Shown here in pieces: positions 14,101 to 21,963 of a stretch of DNA of 64,000 nucleotides. The translations under genes were made by a program, and so were the position numbers. This DNA is from Phycisphaerales bacterium (GTDB lineage Bacteria > Planctomycetota > Phycisphaerae > Phycisphaerales > UBA1924): the NCBI GenBank assembly GCA_007693785.1, contig RECY01000026.1, positions 1 to 64,000 of the forward strand, read 5' to 3'. Position 1 is the stretch's first letter, and each line of letters starts with the position of its first letter. Under the pieces are notes generated by a model. That model did not search any database. It saw only the letters and a program-made list of their open reading frames with translations, and was not told the DNA's origin.

Positions 14101-15090
14101 ATGACCGCACAAGCCGCCCAACCCGACGCCCGCGCCGCGCGTGCGCGCCCGCGCAAGCCGACGTTCACCGTGACCGCCCGGGGCGGGGGCGAGGCGCGGG
14201 TGTGGGTGGGCGACTGCCGCACGGCTCTGGGGGGGATCCCGGAGGTCGCGGGCGGCACGGTGGACCTGGTCTTCGCGGACCCGCCGTTCAACTGGAGCCG
14301 GGACTATGACCGCGACCGGACGGGCGAGGCGTGGGACGACGCGCGCATGTCGCGCGAGGAGTATCTCGCGTTCACGTTCGACTGGATCGATTTGTGCGCG
14401 CAATCGCTGCGCCCCGGCGGGGCGATGTGGATCAACATCCCGGACGACTGGGCCGCCCAGATCGCGTGCTTCCTGCAGGGGGACCTGAAGCGCGAGCCGA
14501 GCGTGCGCATGGAGCTGGTCAACTGGTGCGTCTGGCACTACCGCTTCGGGCAGAACACCAAGGCGCGGTTCATCAACAGCAAGGTCCACGCGTTCTACTT
14601 TGTCAAGCCCGGCGGCGAGCGCACGTGGAACCCCGAGCCCATCCTCGAGCAGAGCGACCGGCGGGCCGTCTACTACGACCCGCGGACCGAATCCAAAAAA
14701 GACGGCCTGCCCGCCGGGCACCGCGTGCCCATGGACGTCTGGTACGGCAAGCACTGGGGGCGCGTCCAGGGCAACAACAAGGAGCGCCGGCACAAGCACG
14801 ACAACCAGCTCCCGGAGGTCTATCTCGGGCGCGTCGTGCTCGCGTGCAGCAACCCGGGCGATGTGGTGCTCGACCCGTTCACCGGGACCGGCACGACGGC
14901 CGTCATGGCGACCGCCTTCGGGCGGCGGTACGTCGGGACGGAGTGGTCGCGCCACAACGCGAAGCGCGCGATCGAACGCGTCAGGCTCGGCCCCGTGCGC
15001 ACCGAAGCCGACATCCGCGGCGGCACCACCGCGATCCACCAGCCCCGACGCGCCAACCCGAACAGCGTGAGCGCGGGCGAACCAGGCTGA
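14101..15090 (+). CDS. orphan DNA (adenine-N6 or cytosine-N4) methyltransferase, beta class
   Basis: A protein of 329 residues. It transfers a methyl group from SAM to an exocyclic amino group in DNA. Motif order is catalytic first, SAM-binding last: VDLVFADPPFNWSRDYD (motif IV, DPPF), then near the C-terminus VVLDPFTGTGTTAVMA (motif I) and RRYVGTEWS, which defines the beta class that includes CcrM-like enzymes. A central region NWCVWHYRFGQNTKARFINS and KHDNQLPEVYLGR is typical. No restriction endonuclease gene is adjacent, so it is a solitary enzyme, possibly regulatory. The DPPF form does not by itself decide between adenine and cytosine. The start at 14101 fits a leaderless promoter. Confidence 0.88.
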   Translation: MTAQAAQPDARAARARPRKPTFTVTARGGGEARVWVGDCRTALGGIPEVAGGTVDLVFADPPFNWSRDYDRDRTGEAWDDARMSREEYLAFTFDWIDLCAQSLRPGGAMWINIPDDWAAQIACFLQGDLKREPSVRMELVNWCVWHYRFGQNTKARFINSKVHAFYFVKPGGERTWNPEPILEQSDRRAVYYDPRTESKKDGLPAGHRVPMDVWYGKHWGRVQGNNKERRHKHDNQLPEVYLGRVVLACSNPGDVVLDPFTGTGTTAVMATAFGRRYVGTEWSRHNAKRAIERVRLGPVRTEADIRGGTTAIHQPRRANPNSVSAGEPG

Positions 15091-15117
15091 ACCCGCCTGT
15101 GCGGGCCTGAACCGGGC

Positions 15118-15163
15118 TGGTGCTGGTGCTGGTGCTGGCTAGGGCCCGGGCCCGGGCCCGGGC
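15118..15163. repeat. short tandem hexamers
   Basis: GGTGCT repeated three times directly followed by GGGCCC repeated three times, in the gap between convergent genes. No function seen. Confidence 0.6.
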
Positions 15164-15171
15164 TCTCGGGG

Positions 15172-16617
15172 CTACTCGTCCGCTTCGGCGGCGAGGCGGG
15201 CGAAGGCGCGTTCGGCGAGAGCGATCAGCGGCATCATGTCGAGGATGGCTTCGGTGTTGTTCCAGCCGAGCGTGAGGACGAAGCGTCTCCCGTCGCGTCG
15301 CTCGGCGCTCCATGTGAGGTTGAGCACGCCGGGCTCGGAGCCGCCCTTGAACCCGACGACGGGGAAGGCGTCGCGATCGATCGCGATGCCGGGGTTCTGT
15401 CGCATCGCGTCGGCGACGGGACGCATGCCGTCCTCGAGGGCGAGCTGTTCGAGAGCGGCGATGGTCTCGGCGAGCTCGCGCGGGCGGGCGAACCACTCGA
15501 TGGTGTCGATCGCGACGGGGCGGAGCCAGACATTCGCGAGCATGAGGTTCGGCTCGGGCAGATCGCCCGCGAGGATCTCGCGTCGCCGGTCCGGATCGGC
15601 GGCTGCGAACCGCTCGCGGAGCTCGACGTCGCCGCCGAGCTTGATGCGGAACATCTCCTTGGTGGTGAGGAAGGGGCGGTTGCGGTCGGGCTCGTCGCAG
15701 AAGCGGGCCATGACCGCTTCGACGCGCTCGCGCCCGACCTCCAGCAGCAGGTGGTCGGTCGCGGTGTTGTCGCTGACCTCGATCATGCGCCGGGCGTAGT
15801 GGGCGACGGCGTACTCCGTCCCCGGCTCGTCGGTCCACATCGGCCCGCTCGGCAGGCTCTTGCGGTCCTCGCGGATCGGGAGCTTCTGGTCCCACGCCAG
15901 CTCGCCGTCCCGCACGGCTTCGCCGGTCGCGAGCAGGACCCAGAGCTTGAACGTGGAGCCGAGCGCGAGGTTGGCTTCCGGGTTCACCTCGCGGATCGTG
16001 CGCACACCGAGGCGCCCGTCGTGTTCGACGAGCTCGTACACGCCCAGGTTCGCCTCGCCCGGGAGCTCGGCGAGGGCGTCGTCGATCGCGTCCCACGAGT
16101 CGCCTTCGAGCGGCACTTTCGATGGCGCCTGCTGCGCGAAGAGCCCGTCGATCCGCCCGTCTTCATCGACGTGGACTGTCAGGCGCGTGCGGACGCGGAC
16201 GCCGGGGCCGTCGAGATCGACGACGAGTCGCCGGTCGGTCGCGGAGACGACCGTGAACTCGGTCGGCGTGCGATCGCCGAGCAGCGCGGCTCGGAGCTGG
16301 CGGGCCGTGGCGCGGATCGCGGGCGGGGGGAGTTGATCCAGGAAGACGGGCGCGAATCGCTCGGCGAGCGTCTGGTTGTCGGGCTCGCTCGCGCCGGTCA
16401 GCAGCGCGAACACGAAGCGGAACGCGTCGCCTGTGGGCGTGCCCTCGGCGGGGATGGTGTCCGGGATCGGAGGCCCGAGGTCGCCCGCGTCCGGATCGAA
16501 CGTCAGGCCCAGCGCCGGCGCGACGCCGCCGAAGCAGGCGAACGCCGCGATCGCGCCCGCAAGGCACATCAGCACGCCCCGCCTCAACGCCGGGCCCGCA
16601 AGATCGGTTCTGTCCAT
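15172..16617 (-). CDS. serine beta-lactamase-like hydrolase, exported
   Basis: A protein of 481 residues; the ATG at 16617 has GAGAGGGG about 9 bases upstream. The signal peptide is LMCLAGAIAAFACFGGVAPALG. Residues about 50-160 resemble the NTF2/Cpe0-like domain often found before class A-type serine hydrolases. The catalytic domain has all three penicillin-recognising motifs: STFK (LGSTFKLWVLL), SDN (VSDNTATDHLL) and KGG in place of KTG (VVGFKGGSEPG). The enzyme would act in the periplasm or at the surface on beta-lactams, peptidoglycan peptides or other esters or amides; which of these cannot be told from sequence. It is convergent with the methyltransferase gene, and not part of an operon. 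Confidence 0.83.
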   Translation of the reverse strand: MDRTDLAGPALRRGVLMCLAGAIAAFACFGGVAPALGLTFDPDAGDLGPPIPDTIPAEGTPTGDAFRFVFALLTGASEPDNQTLAERFAPVFLDQLPPPAIRATARQLRAALLGDRTPTEFTVVSATDRRLVVDLDGPGVRVRTRLTVHVDEDGRIDGLFAQQAPSKVPLEGDSWDAIDDALAELPGEANLGVYELVEHDGRLGVRTIREVNPEANLALGSTFKLWVLLATGEAVRDGELAWDQKLPIREDRKSLPSGPMWTDEPGTEYAVAHYARRMIEVSDNTATDHLLLEVGRERVEAVMARFCDEPDRNRPFLTTKEMFRIKLGGDVELRERFAAADPDRRREILAGDLPEPNLMLANVWLRPVAIDTIEWFARPRELAETIAALEQLALEDGMRPVADAMRQNPGIAIDRDAFPVVGFKGGSEPGVLNLTWSAERRDGRRFVLTLGWNNTEAILDMMPLIALAERAFARLAAEADE

Positions 16618-16837
16618 CCGTGCTGCCCCTCTCAAACTGGTTTCGGAACGGAGCGGTGGCCCAGGGCGCGGGGTTCCTCGGCGATCGGGCCGGCGTGATC
16701 GTGTAGACGCGTCCTCGCGTGCATCTTTGGGAGGTTGCCGCCCGGTTTACACGCGGTGCGGGGGCGATGGGTCGGCAACGCTGCGGGTTCGGTCGGTGAT
16801 CTGGTCGGCGGGGGCGTCCCGGGTGTCGGCGGGCCGA

Positions 16838-16843
16838 TACGAT
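16838..16843 (+). promoter_or_regulatory. putative leaderless -10 box (ketosynthase-like gene)
   Basis: TACGAT with 8 bases to the ATG at 16852; no Shine-Dalgarno sequence. Confidence 0.4.
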
Positions 16844-16851
16844 GCGCACGG

Positions 16852-18243
16852 ATGCGTCGTCGGGTTGTCATCACGGGGATCGGGGTGGTTTCGGGGCTCG
16901 GCCCGGACGCGCGGTCGCTGTGGTCGGGCCTGCTGGAGGGTCGGAGCGGGCTCCGCCCGGTGGAGACGTTCGACGCGACGGGGTATTCGAGCCACCTGGC
17001 GGGGTACGCAGCCGGGTTCCACGCGAAGGACGTGGTCCCGAAGCACTACCGCAAGGCGGTCAAGGTGATGGCCCGGGACATCGAGCTTGCGGTGGGTGCG
17101 GCGATGGACGCCGTCGCGGGCGCGGGGCTGGTCACGCGGGCCTCCGGGGCGGCGGACGGCGAGACGACCTACCCCCCCGACCGCGTGGGGGCCTCGATCG
17201 GGGCGGGGCTGATCGCGACCGACGTCGACGAGCTGGCGCCGGCGTTCGCCGCGAGCGTCGATGACGACGCCCCGGGTGAGTTCAGCCTTCGGAAGTGGGG
17301 CGAAGCGGGGATCAACCGCCTCCAGCCGTTGTGGCTGCTGAAATATTTGCCGAACATGCTCGCGTGCCACGTGACCATCATCCACGGGGCGGAGGGCCCG
17401 AGCAACACGCTGACGGTGGGCGAGGCGAGCGGGCTGCTGTCGATCGGGGAGTCGAGCCGGATCATCGAGCGTGGGGACGTGGACTGCGCGTTCGCGGGTG
17501 GCGCGGAGTGCAAGGTGACCCCGATGGGCTTTCTGCGGACGCAGCTCGCCGGGCGGCTCGCGAGCACGCGGGACGCCTCGGGCGAGCCGATCGACGACGG
17601 CGGGCGCGTGGTCCGCCCCTTCGACCCCGAATCCCCGGGCACCATCGTCGGCGAGGGGGGCGGGATTCTGATCGTGGAGAGCCTCGAGACGGCCCGTGCG
17701 CGCGGGCGGGAGGCGTACGCGGAGGTCGTCGGCTTCGGCGCGGCGCAGAGCCGAGCACCTTATGAGGCGATGGCGATCGGCGCTCGGCACGCCGACGGCT
17801 CGGTGCCGGGCTCGTTGGAGCTGGGCGAGGCGGGGGCGGAGACGGGCCTGGTGTCGGCGATCCGTCGGGCGCTGGACGACGCGGGGATCGGGCCCGAATC
17901 GATCGACGCGATCGTGCCCCGGGGGCTGGGCGTCGCCGGGCCGGACGCCCGCGAGGCCCTGGCCCTGCGCGAGGTGTTCGCGGATCGGTTGGCGGGCATC
18001 CCGATCGTCACGGTGACGCCGATGGTGGGCGACCTGTCGGCCGGGACCGGGGGCGTGCTGGCGGCGGTCGGGGCGTTGTGCCTGAAGGAGCAGACGCTGC
18101 CCGCACGCCTGCACGCCGGGAACCACCCGTCTTGGCTGGACGTCGCCCCCGCGCCGGCCCGGGCGGCGAAACTGGAGTACGTCCTCTGCTGCAGCCCGGC
18201 CCTGGGCGGGCAGAACGCGGCGATCGTCCTGCGACGGGCGTAA
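16852..18243 (+). CDS. non-catalytic ketosynthase homologue (chain-length-factor-like, KS-beta)
   Basis: A protein of 463 residues with the beta-ketoacyl synthase fold: start RRRVVITGIGVVSGLGPD, CHVTIIHGAEGPSNTL, GIPIVTVTPMVGDLS and GGQNAAIVLRRA at the end. Aligned to the catalytic partner at 19075-20442, every active-site residue is replaced: Cys of TACAAG becomes Glu (TVGEASG), His of HGTGT becomes Arg (PRGLGV), the Lys-His pair of KSMLGH becomes TPMVGD. This is the pattern of KS-beta/chain length factors, which heterodimerise with a catalytic KS-alpha in type II polyketide or polyene synthesis. Some KS-beta have Gln at the Cys position; Glu here is unusual. No acyl carrier protein is visible nearby. 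Confidence 0.8.
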   Translation: MRRRVVITGIGVVSGLGPDARSLWSGLLEGRSGLRPVETFDATGYSSHLAGYAAGFHAKDVVPKHYRKAVKVMARDIELAVGAAMDAVAGAGLVTRASGAADGETTYPPDRVGASIGAGLIATDVDELAPAFAASVDDDAPGEFSLRKWGEAGINRLQPLWLLKYLPNMLACHVTIIHGAEGPSNTLTVGEASGLLSIGESSRIIERGDVDCAFAGGAECKVTPMGFLRTQLAGRLASTRDASGEPIDDGGRVVRPFDPESPGTIVGEGGGILIVESLETARARGREAYAEVVGFGAAQSRAPYEAMAIGARHADGSVPGSLELGEAGAETGLVSAIRRALDDAGIGPESIDAIVPRGLGVAGPDAREALALREVFADRLAGIPIVTVTPMVGDLSAGTGGVLAAVGALCLKEQTLPARLHAGNHPSWLDVAPAPARAAKLEYVLCCSPALGGQNAAIVLRRA

Positions 18244-18358
18244 ACCCGCGCCGAATCGGGCGGTGCCAGGCGACCCGGCGCGGGGACGCGCCCAAAGATC
18301 ACACCACAGGTTTATTCAGCTTCCACATCGCAACGACATGCACACGAAGGAGAATGTG

Positions 18359-18931
18359 ATGGCGTACGGCGGACAACGGGATCATCGACGCGAGGGCGGG
18401 CGGCACGGGCACCACGGGGGCGGCCACCACGGCGGGCGGCGCGGGCTCCCCCTCAGCGAGCTCGACCCCGCCCTGACCGAGATCAGCCGCAAGGTCATCG
18501 GGTGCGCGATCGAGGTCCACAAGGCGATGGGCCCGGGCTACGACCGTGACACCTATATGACCGCCATGCAGCACGAGCTCAAGAAGCAGGACGTCGCCTA
18601 CGACACCAAGGCGAAGTTCGACGTGGTCTACGACGGCAAGAAGATCGGCTCGGTTACGCCGGACCTCTACCTCGGCGAGCGATTCCTGCTCATGGTCATC
18701 GCCCGACCGGGCGAGATCGGCGGGTGGGAGCGCTCGGTCCTCCGCGCCCAGCTCCGCTCGGCCGACCTCGAGCTCGGGCTCATCATGAACTTCGCCGAGC
18801 GACGCCTCACCGACGGGCTCGTCCGCGTGCTCAACCCCGACAAGCTCAACCTCAACCGGCGCGACGAGGAAGAGGACGACGAGGACCTCGAAGACGACGA
18901 CGACGAGGAATACGAAGACGACGAGGACTGA
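18359..18931 (+). CDS. GxxExxY-family protein
   Basis: A protein of 190 residues. The ATG at 18359 is chosen because AAGGAG ends 6 bases upstream; an earlier ATG at 18338 is also open. After a His/Gly-rich N-terminus (HGHHGGGHHGGRRG) comes the GxxExxY domain: ISRKVIGCAIEVHKAMGPGY with the signature degenerate (GPGYDRDTY, Asp for Glu), then QHELKKQDVAYDTKAKFDVV, YDGKKIGSVTPDLYLGERF and LELGLIMNFAERRLTDGLVR. The family has a PD-(D/E)XK nuclease-like fold but its role is not settled. The C-terminus is a run of about 25 Asp/Glu residues. It lies between the two ketosynthase genes on the same strand, which is unexpected for this family. Confidence 0.8.
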   Translation: MAYGGQRDHRREGGRHGHHGGGHHGGRRGLPLSELDPALTEISRKVIGCAIEVHKAMGPGYDRDTYMTAMQHELKKQDVAYDTKAKFDVVYDGKKIGSVTPDLYLGERFLLMVIARPGEIGGWERSVLRAQLRSADLELGLIMNFAERRLTDGLVRVLNPDKLNLNRRDEEEDDEDLEDDDDEEYEDDED

Positions 18932-18984
18932 ACCCCGACGTCGCGGCGCGGGCGGGACGCCCGGGCTGCGGCACGGCTCGCAGA

Positions 18985-19018
18985 CGCCGCCCCGCGCGAG
19001 AGCGCGGGGCGGCGCTTT
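18985..19018 (+). terminator. strong hairpin after the GxxExxY gene
   Basis: CGCCGCCCCGCGC, loop GAGA, GCGCGGGGCGGCG, then CTTTCA. A perfect 13-bp stem with a tetraloop 54 bases after the stop; the T-run is short, so termination may be partial. Confidence 0.65.
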
Positions 19019-19074
19019 CAGAACGGACGCTCGCGGGCCCGCCGGGGCGCGCCAGACGGAACGGAGCACGCCGC

Positions 19075-20442
19075 ATGGCTTCCGGCAGGGTCGTCATCAC
19101 CGGGCAGGGCTGGGTCACCCCCCTCGGGTTCGACGTGGGCTCGGTCTGGTCCAAGCTCATCGCCTCGGCGTGCGCGATCGGGCCCGTGCGTCGCTGGGAC
19201 GCGTCCACCTTCGCGACCAACTTCGCCGCCGAGTGCCCCACGCTCGACCTCTTTGATTTTCTCGACCGCGCCGCGGCGCTCCACCCCGGCGCGGGGCTGG
19301 GGACGCGTTTCGCCCTCGCGGCGGCGGCCCAGGCGTGGGTGCAGGCGGGGCTCGGCTCGCACGACGGCGCGGAACGCGCCCCGGGCGTCGAGCCCGATCG
19401 CGTCGGGCTCTACCTCGGCTCGGGCGAGGGGCAGGTGGACACCGCGAACATGGCGGCGACGAACATCGCCGCCTACGACGCCGAGGCGCGCAAGGTCGAC
19501 ACCCGACGCTGGGCGGAGGTCGGGCTCAAGCGGATGGACGTCGTGCGCGAGCTGGAGCAGGAGCCGCACGCGGTCCTGACGCACCTCGCCGAGGCGTTCG
19601 ACTGCCGCGGGCCGGGGTTCAACTGCATGACGGCGTGCGCCGCGGGCACGCAGGCCGTCGGCGAGGCGACGCACCTGATCCGGCGCGGCGACGCCGACGT
19701 GATGATCGCCGGCGGCAGCCACACGATGATCCACCCGCTCGGGATGACCGGCTTCATCCGTCTGACGGCGATGAGCACGCGCCGCGACGACCCGAAGGGC
19801 GCCAGCCGCCCGTTCAGCCGCACGCGCGACGGCTTCGTCATGGGCGAGGGCGCGGGGATGCTGATCCTGGAAGACCTCGACCACGCGCTGGCGCGGGGCG
19901 CGACGCCGCTGGCGGAGGTCGTCGGTTACGGCGCGAGCGCGGACGCCTTCCGCATCACCGACATCCAGCCCGACGGCAAGGGCGCGCAGGCCGCGATGCG
20001 CATGGCGCTGCGACACGCCGGCATCGACCCACGCGAGACCGACGCGCTCGGGCGACCGGCGGTGCACTACATCTCCGCCCACGGCACCGGCACGCAGGAG
20101 AACGACGCGATCGAGACGCGGGCCGTCAAGGGCGTCTTCGGCGAGCAGGCCCCGCGGATCCCGTTCAGCAGCGTGAAGAGTATGCTGGGGCACCTGATTC
20201 AGGCCGCGGGGGCGGTGGAGTTGATCACCTGCGTGCAGGCGATCCGCACCGGCTGGGTCCCGCCGACGATCAACCTGCACGACCCGGACCCGAAGTGCGA
20301 CCTGGACTACGTGCCCAACGAGGCGCGGGACATGACCGACTTCTGGGGCCCCGGCGCCGGCGGCGTGGACGTCGCGATGAGCAACGGCTTCGGCTTCGGC
20401 GGGCAGAACAACACCGTCGTCGTCCGCCGCTACACCGCCTGA
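19075..20442 (+). CDS. beta-ketoacyl synthase (KS-alpha / FabF-like)
   Basis: A protein of 455 residues; ATG at 19075 with GGAG 9 bases upstream. It condenses an acyl starter with malonyl-ACP. All catalytic residues are present: Cys in CMTACAAGTQAVGEA, His in YISAHGTGTQENDA, Lys and His in SSVKSMLGHLIQAAGA, plus the terminal GFGFGGQNNT. Several insertions (TNIAAYDAEARKVDTRRW) set it apart from housekeeping FabF, and its pairing with a residue-for-residue inactive homologue 143 bases beyond the intervening gene points to a KS-alpha/KS-beta heterodimer for a specialised fatty acid, polyene or polyketide. The required ACP, ketoreductase and transferase are not in the window. Confidence 0.88.
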   Translation: MASGRVVITGQGWVTPLGFDVGSVWSKLIASACAIGPVRRWDASTFATNFAAECPTLDLFDFLDRAAALHPGAGLGTRFALAAAAQAWVQAGLGSHDGAERAPGVEPDRVGLYLGSGEGQVDTANMAATNIAAYDAEARKVDTRRWAEVGLKRMDVVRELEQEPHAVLTHLAEAFDCRGPGFNCMTACAAGTQAVGEATHLIRRGDADVMIAGGSHTMIHPLGMTGFIRLTAMSTRRDDPKGASRPFSRTRDGFVMGEGAGMLILEDLDHALARGATPLAEVVGYGASADAFRITDIQPDGKGAQAAMRMALRHAGIDPRETDALGRPAVHYISAHGTGTQENDAIETRAVKGVFGEQAPRIPFSSVKSMLGHLIQAAGAVELITCVQAIRTGWVPPTINLHDPDPKCDLDYVPNEARDMTDFWGPGAGGVDVAMSNGFGFGGQNNTVVVRRYTA

Positions 20443-20443
20443 G

Positions 20444-20501
20444 CCTCCCCTTGCCCGCCCCAGCGGGGGAGGTATCGGCGAAGCCGACGGAGGGGGCTCC
20501 G
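20444..20501. repeat. family E repeat, copy 2
   Basis: GCCTCCCCTTGCCCGCCCC..CGGGGGAGG, then TCGGCGAAGCCGA and GGAGGGGGC. Inverted relative to the copy at 12383-12432. It begins right after the ketosynthase stop. Confidence 0.65.
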
Positions 20502-20546
20502 GCGGGAAATCGCCAAAACCACAAAAGGCCAAAGGCCAAATCCGGA

Positions 20547-20737
20547 TGTGCCACTGACCTCTTCCGAGAGGTCAGTGCTCCCGGCCGCCCTCTCTCCCTC
20601 TTCCCTCCCTCCGGTGCCACGGCTTGGCTTCCGAGCCAACCCGTGCTCCCCTCCTCCCCCAACACCATCCCCAAAGGAGCGTCGAAGAAAAAAAAAGACC
20701 ATGAAGCACTGACCTTGCGGACAAGGTCAGTGGCACA
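20547..20737. repeat. family A MITE-like unit with internal insertion
   Basis: Left TGTGCCACTGACCTCTTCC, right AGCACTGACCTTGCGG..GTCAGTGGCACA. The spacer holds AAAGGAGCGTCGAAGAA, shared with the 12488-12634 copy, and a further hairpin GCCACGGCTTGGCTTCCGAG (20616 onward) found nowhere else in the window. It separates convergent genes. Confidence 0.8.
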
Positions 20738-20754
20738 GCGTTCGGAACACAGGT

Positions 20755-21606
20755 TCACTCGATCCGGCGCAGCAGGCCCAGCCCGTAATTCAGCGGCTGC
20801 AGATACAGGTCGATCTTCTCGTACCGCCCCGCCGCGAACTCGTGGACGCGGTCGAGCAGCGCCCGCCCGCCCTCGTGCCCGCCGCACTGCTCGGGGAAGG
20901 TGTCGTGCAGGATCACGAGCCCGCCGGTGTTGAGCACGGGCTCGACCGCGCGAAAGTCGGCCAGCACGCCCGGCGTCGAGTGGTCGCCATCGATAAAGGC
21001 CAGGTCCACGCCGCCGGCACACGCAAGCTCATCCCGCGCCGCCTCGATCGTCGGCCCGCTCAGCCCCGGGTGCAACTCTGTAAACTCGGAGAGCTCCGCA
21101 CGCTCGAGCTGCGCGCGTACAAACTCCACCCGTCCTTCCAGCATCTCCGCATCCCGCCACGCCCCCTTATGCACGGGCCCGAAATCGTCGAAGCAGTGCA
21201 GCACAGGCTTCGCGTCGCCCGTGCGCGCGCCGCGGGGCGCTTGCTCCGCGAGCGCCCCGGCGATCCAGTGCGTGCTGACGCTGACGAACGTGCCGACCTC
21301 GAGCGCGACGCGCGGGCGGTGGTTGCGCACGATCCCGTGCAGCAGCCACCCGGCGTCCGGGCTGAGGCTTGCGGGGAAAGCGACGGGGTGGTCGTAGAGC
21401 TCGCAGAGCGAGGCGAGCCAGGGCGAAGCCGAAGCCGCGGCACGCATCCACAACGGCACTTCCCACCGCGCAGGGTGATCGCGATCATCGAGCCGGGGAT
21501 AGTGCGCAAGCGACGCACGAGGCGATTCGTCGGCTCGCTCAGCGTGCGCGCGCAGCAACCGGATCACCCGCGCCCCGATCACCCGATCTCGCCCTCGCTC
21601 GCCCAT
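20755..21606 (-). CDS. class I SAM-dependent methyltransferase
   Basis: A protein of 283 residues; ATG at 21606 with GAGGT 7 bases upstream. Motif I is VALEVGTFVSVST, preceded by a helical N-terminal region of about 90 residues; the acidic residue region lies in DLAFIDGDHSTPGVLADFRA followed by GGLVILHDTFPE, typical of Methyltransf_24-like O-methyltransferases that act on small molecules or sugars. Substrate unknown. The downstream side carries family A repeats. Upstream in the same orientation are the zinc-binding protein (9-base gap) and the MsbA-like exporter, so the three probably form an operon; a link to lipid or polysaccharide modification is possible. Confidence 0.8.
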   Translation of the reverse strand: MGERGRDRVIGARVIRLLRAHAERADESPRASLAHYPRLDDRDHPARWEVPLWMRAAASASPWLASLCELYDHPVAFPASLSPDAGWLLHGIVRNHRPRVALEVGTFVSVSTHWIAGALAEQAPRGARTGDAKPVLHCFDDFGPVHKGAWRDAEMLEGRVEFVRAQLERAELSEFTELHPGLSGPTIEAARDELACAGGVDLAFIDGDHSTPGVLADFRAVEPVLNTGGLVILHDTFPEQCGGHEGGRALLDRVHEFAAGRYEKIDLYLQPLNYGLGLLRRIE

Positions 21607-21615
21607 GCCGTTACC

Positions 21616-21960
21616 TCAGGCCGTCGGCTTCTTCCAGCCGCTCTCGGCGTCCTTCACCAGCACCCCCGCCGACTGCTTCACGCACCGGCGGCACGCGAAC
21701 ACGCCCTCGCGCACCGGGCTCTCCCACATCGCCTCGGTCCGCTCTTCCAGGCAGAGCACGCAGGTCGTGCCGTCGGGGCGCGACGCGTCGAGCTTGCTCA
21801 GCACGAGCTCCGCGTACGCGACCGTCAGGCATCGCCCGCAGACAATCGACCCGCGGTGCCCTTCGACCATCGGGCGATCCTCGGCCCACGGGCGCGCGCA
21901 AAAATCGCACAGAAAATCGTCCGGCGACATCGACTCGGGATCGACCCCTTCGCGCTGCAT
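21616..21960 (-). CDS. ClpX-type zinc-finger protein, small
   Basis: A protein of 114 residues with two pairs of CxxC: CDFC and CGRC in the first half, CVLC and CRRC in the second, spaced like treble-clef zinc sites. The first pair (LCDFCARPW...SIVCGRCLTVAYAEL) resembles the N-terminal zinc domain of ClpX. No enzymatic domain follows. GGAAGTGAACG before the ATG overlaps the end of the MsbA-like gene, only 3 bases away, so translation coupling is likely. Probably a protein-protein adaptor; the function is not known. Confidence 0.7.
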   Translation of the reverse strand: MQREGVDPESMSPDDFLCDFCARPWAEDRPMVEGHRGSIVCGRCLTVAYAELVLSKLDASRPDGTTCVLCLEERTEAMWESPVREGVFACRRCVKQSAGVLVKDAESGWKKPTA

Positions 21961-21963
21961 CGT

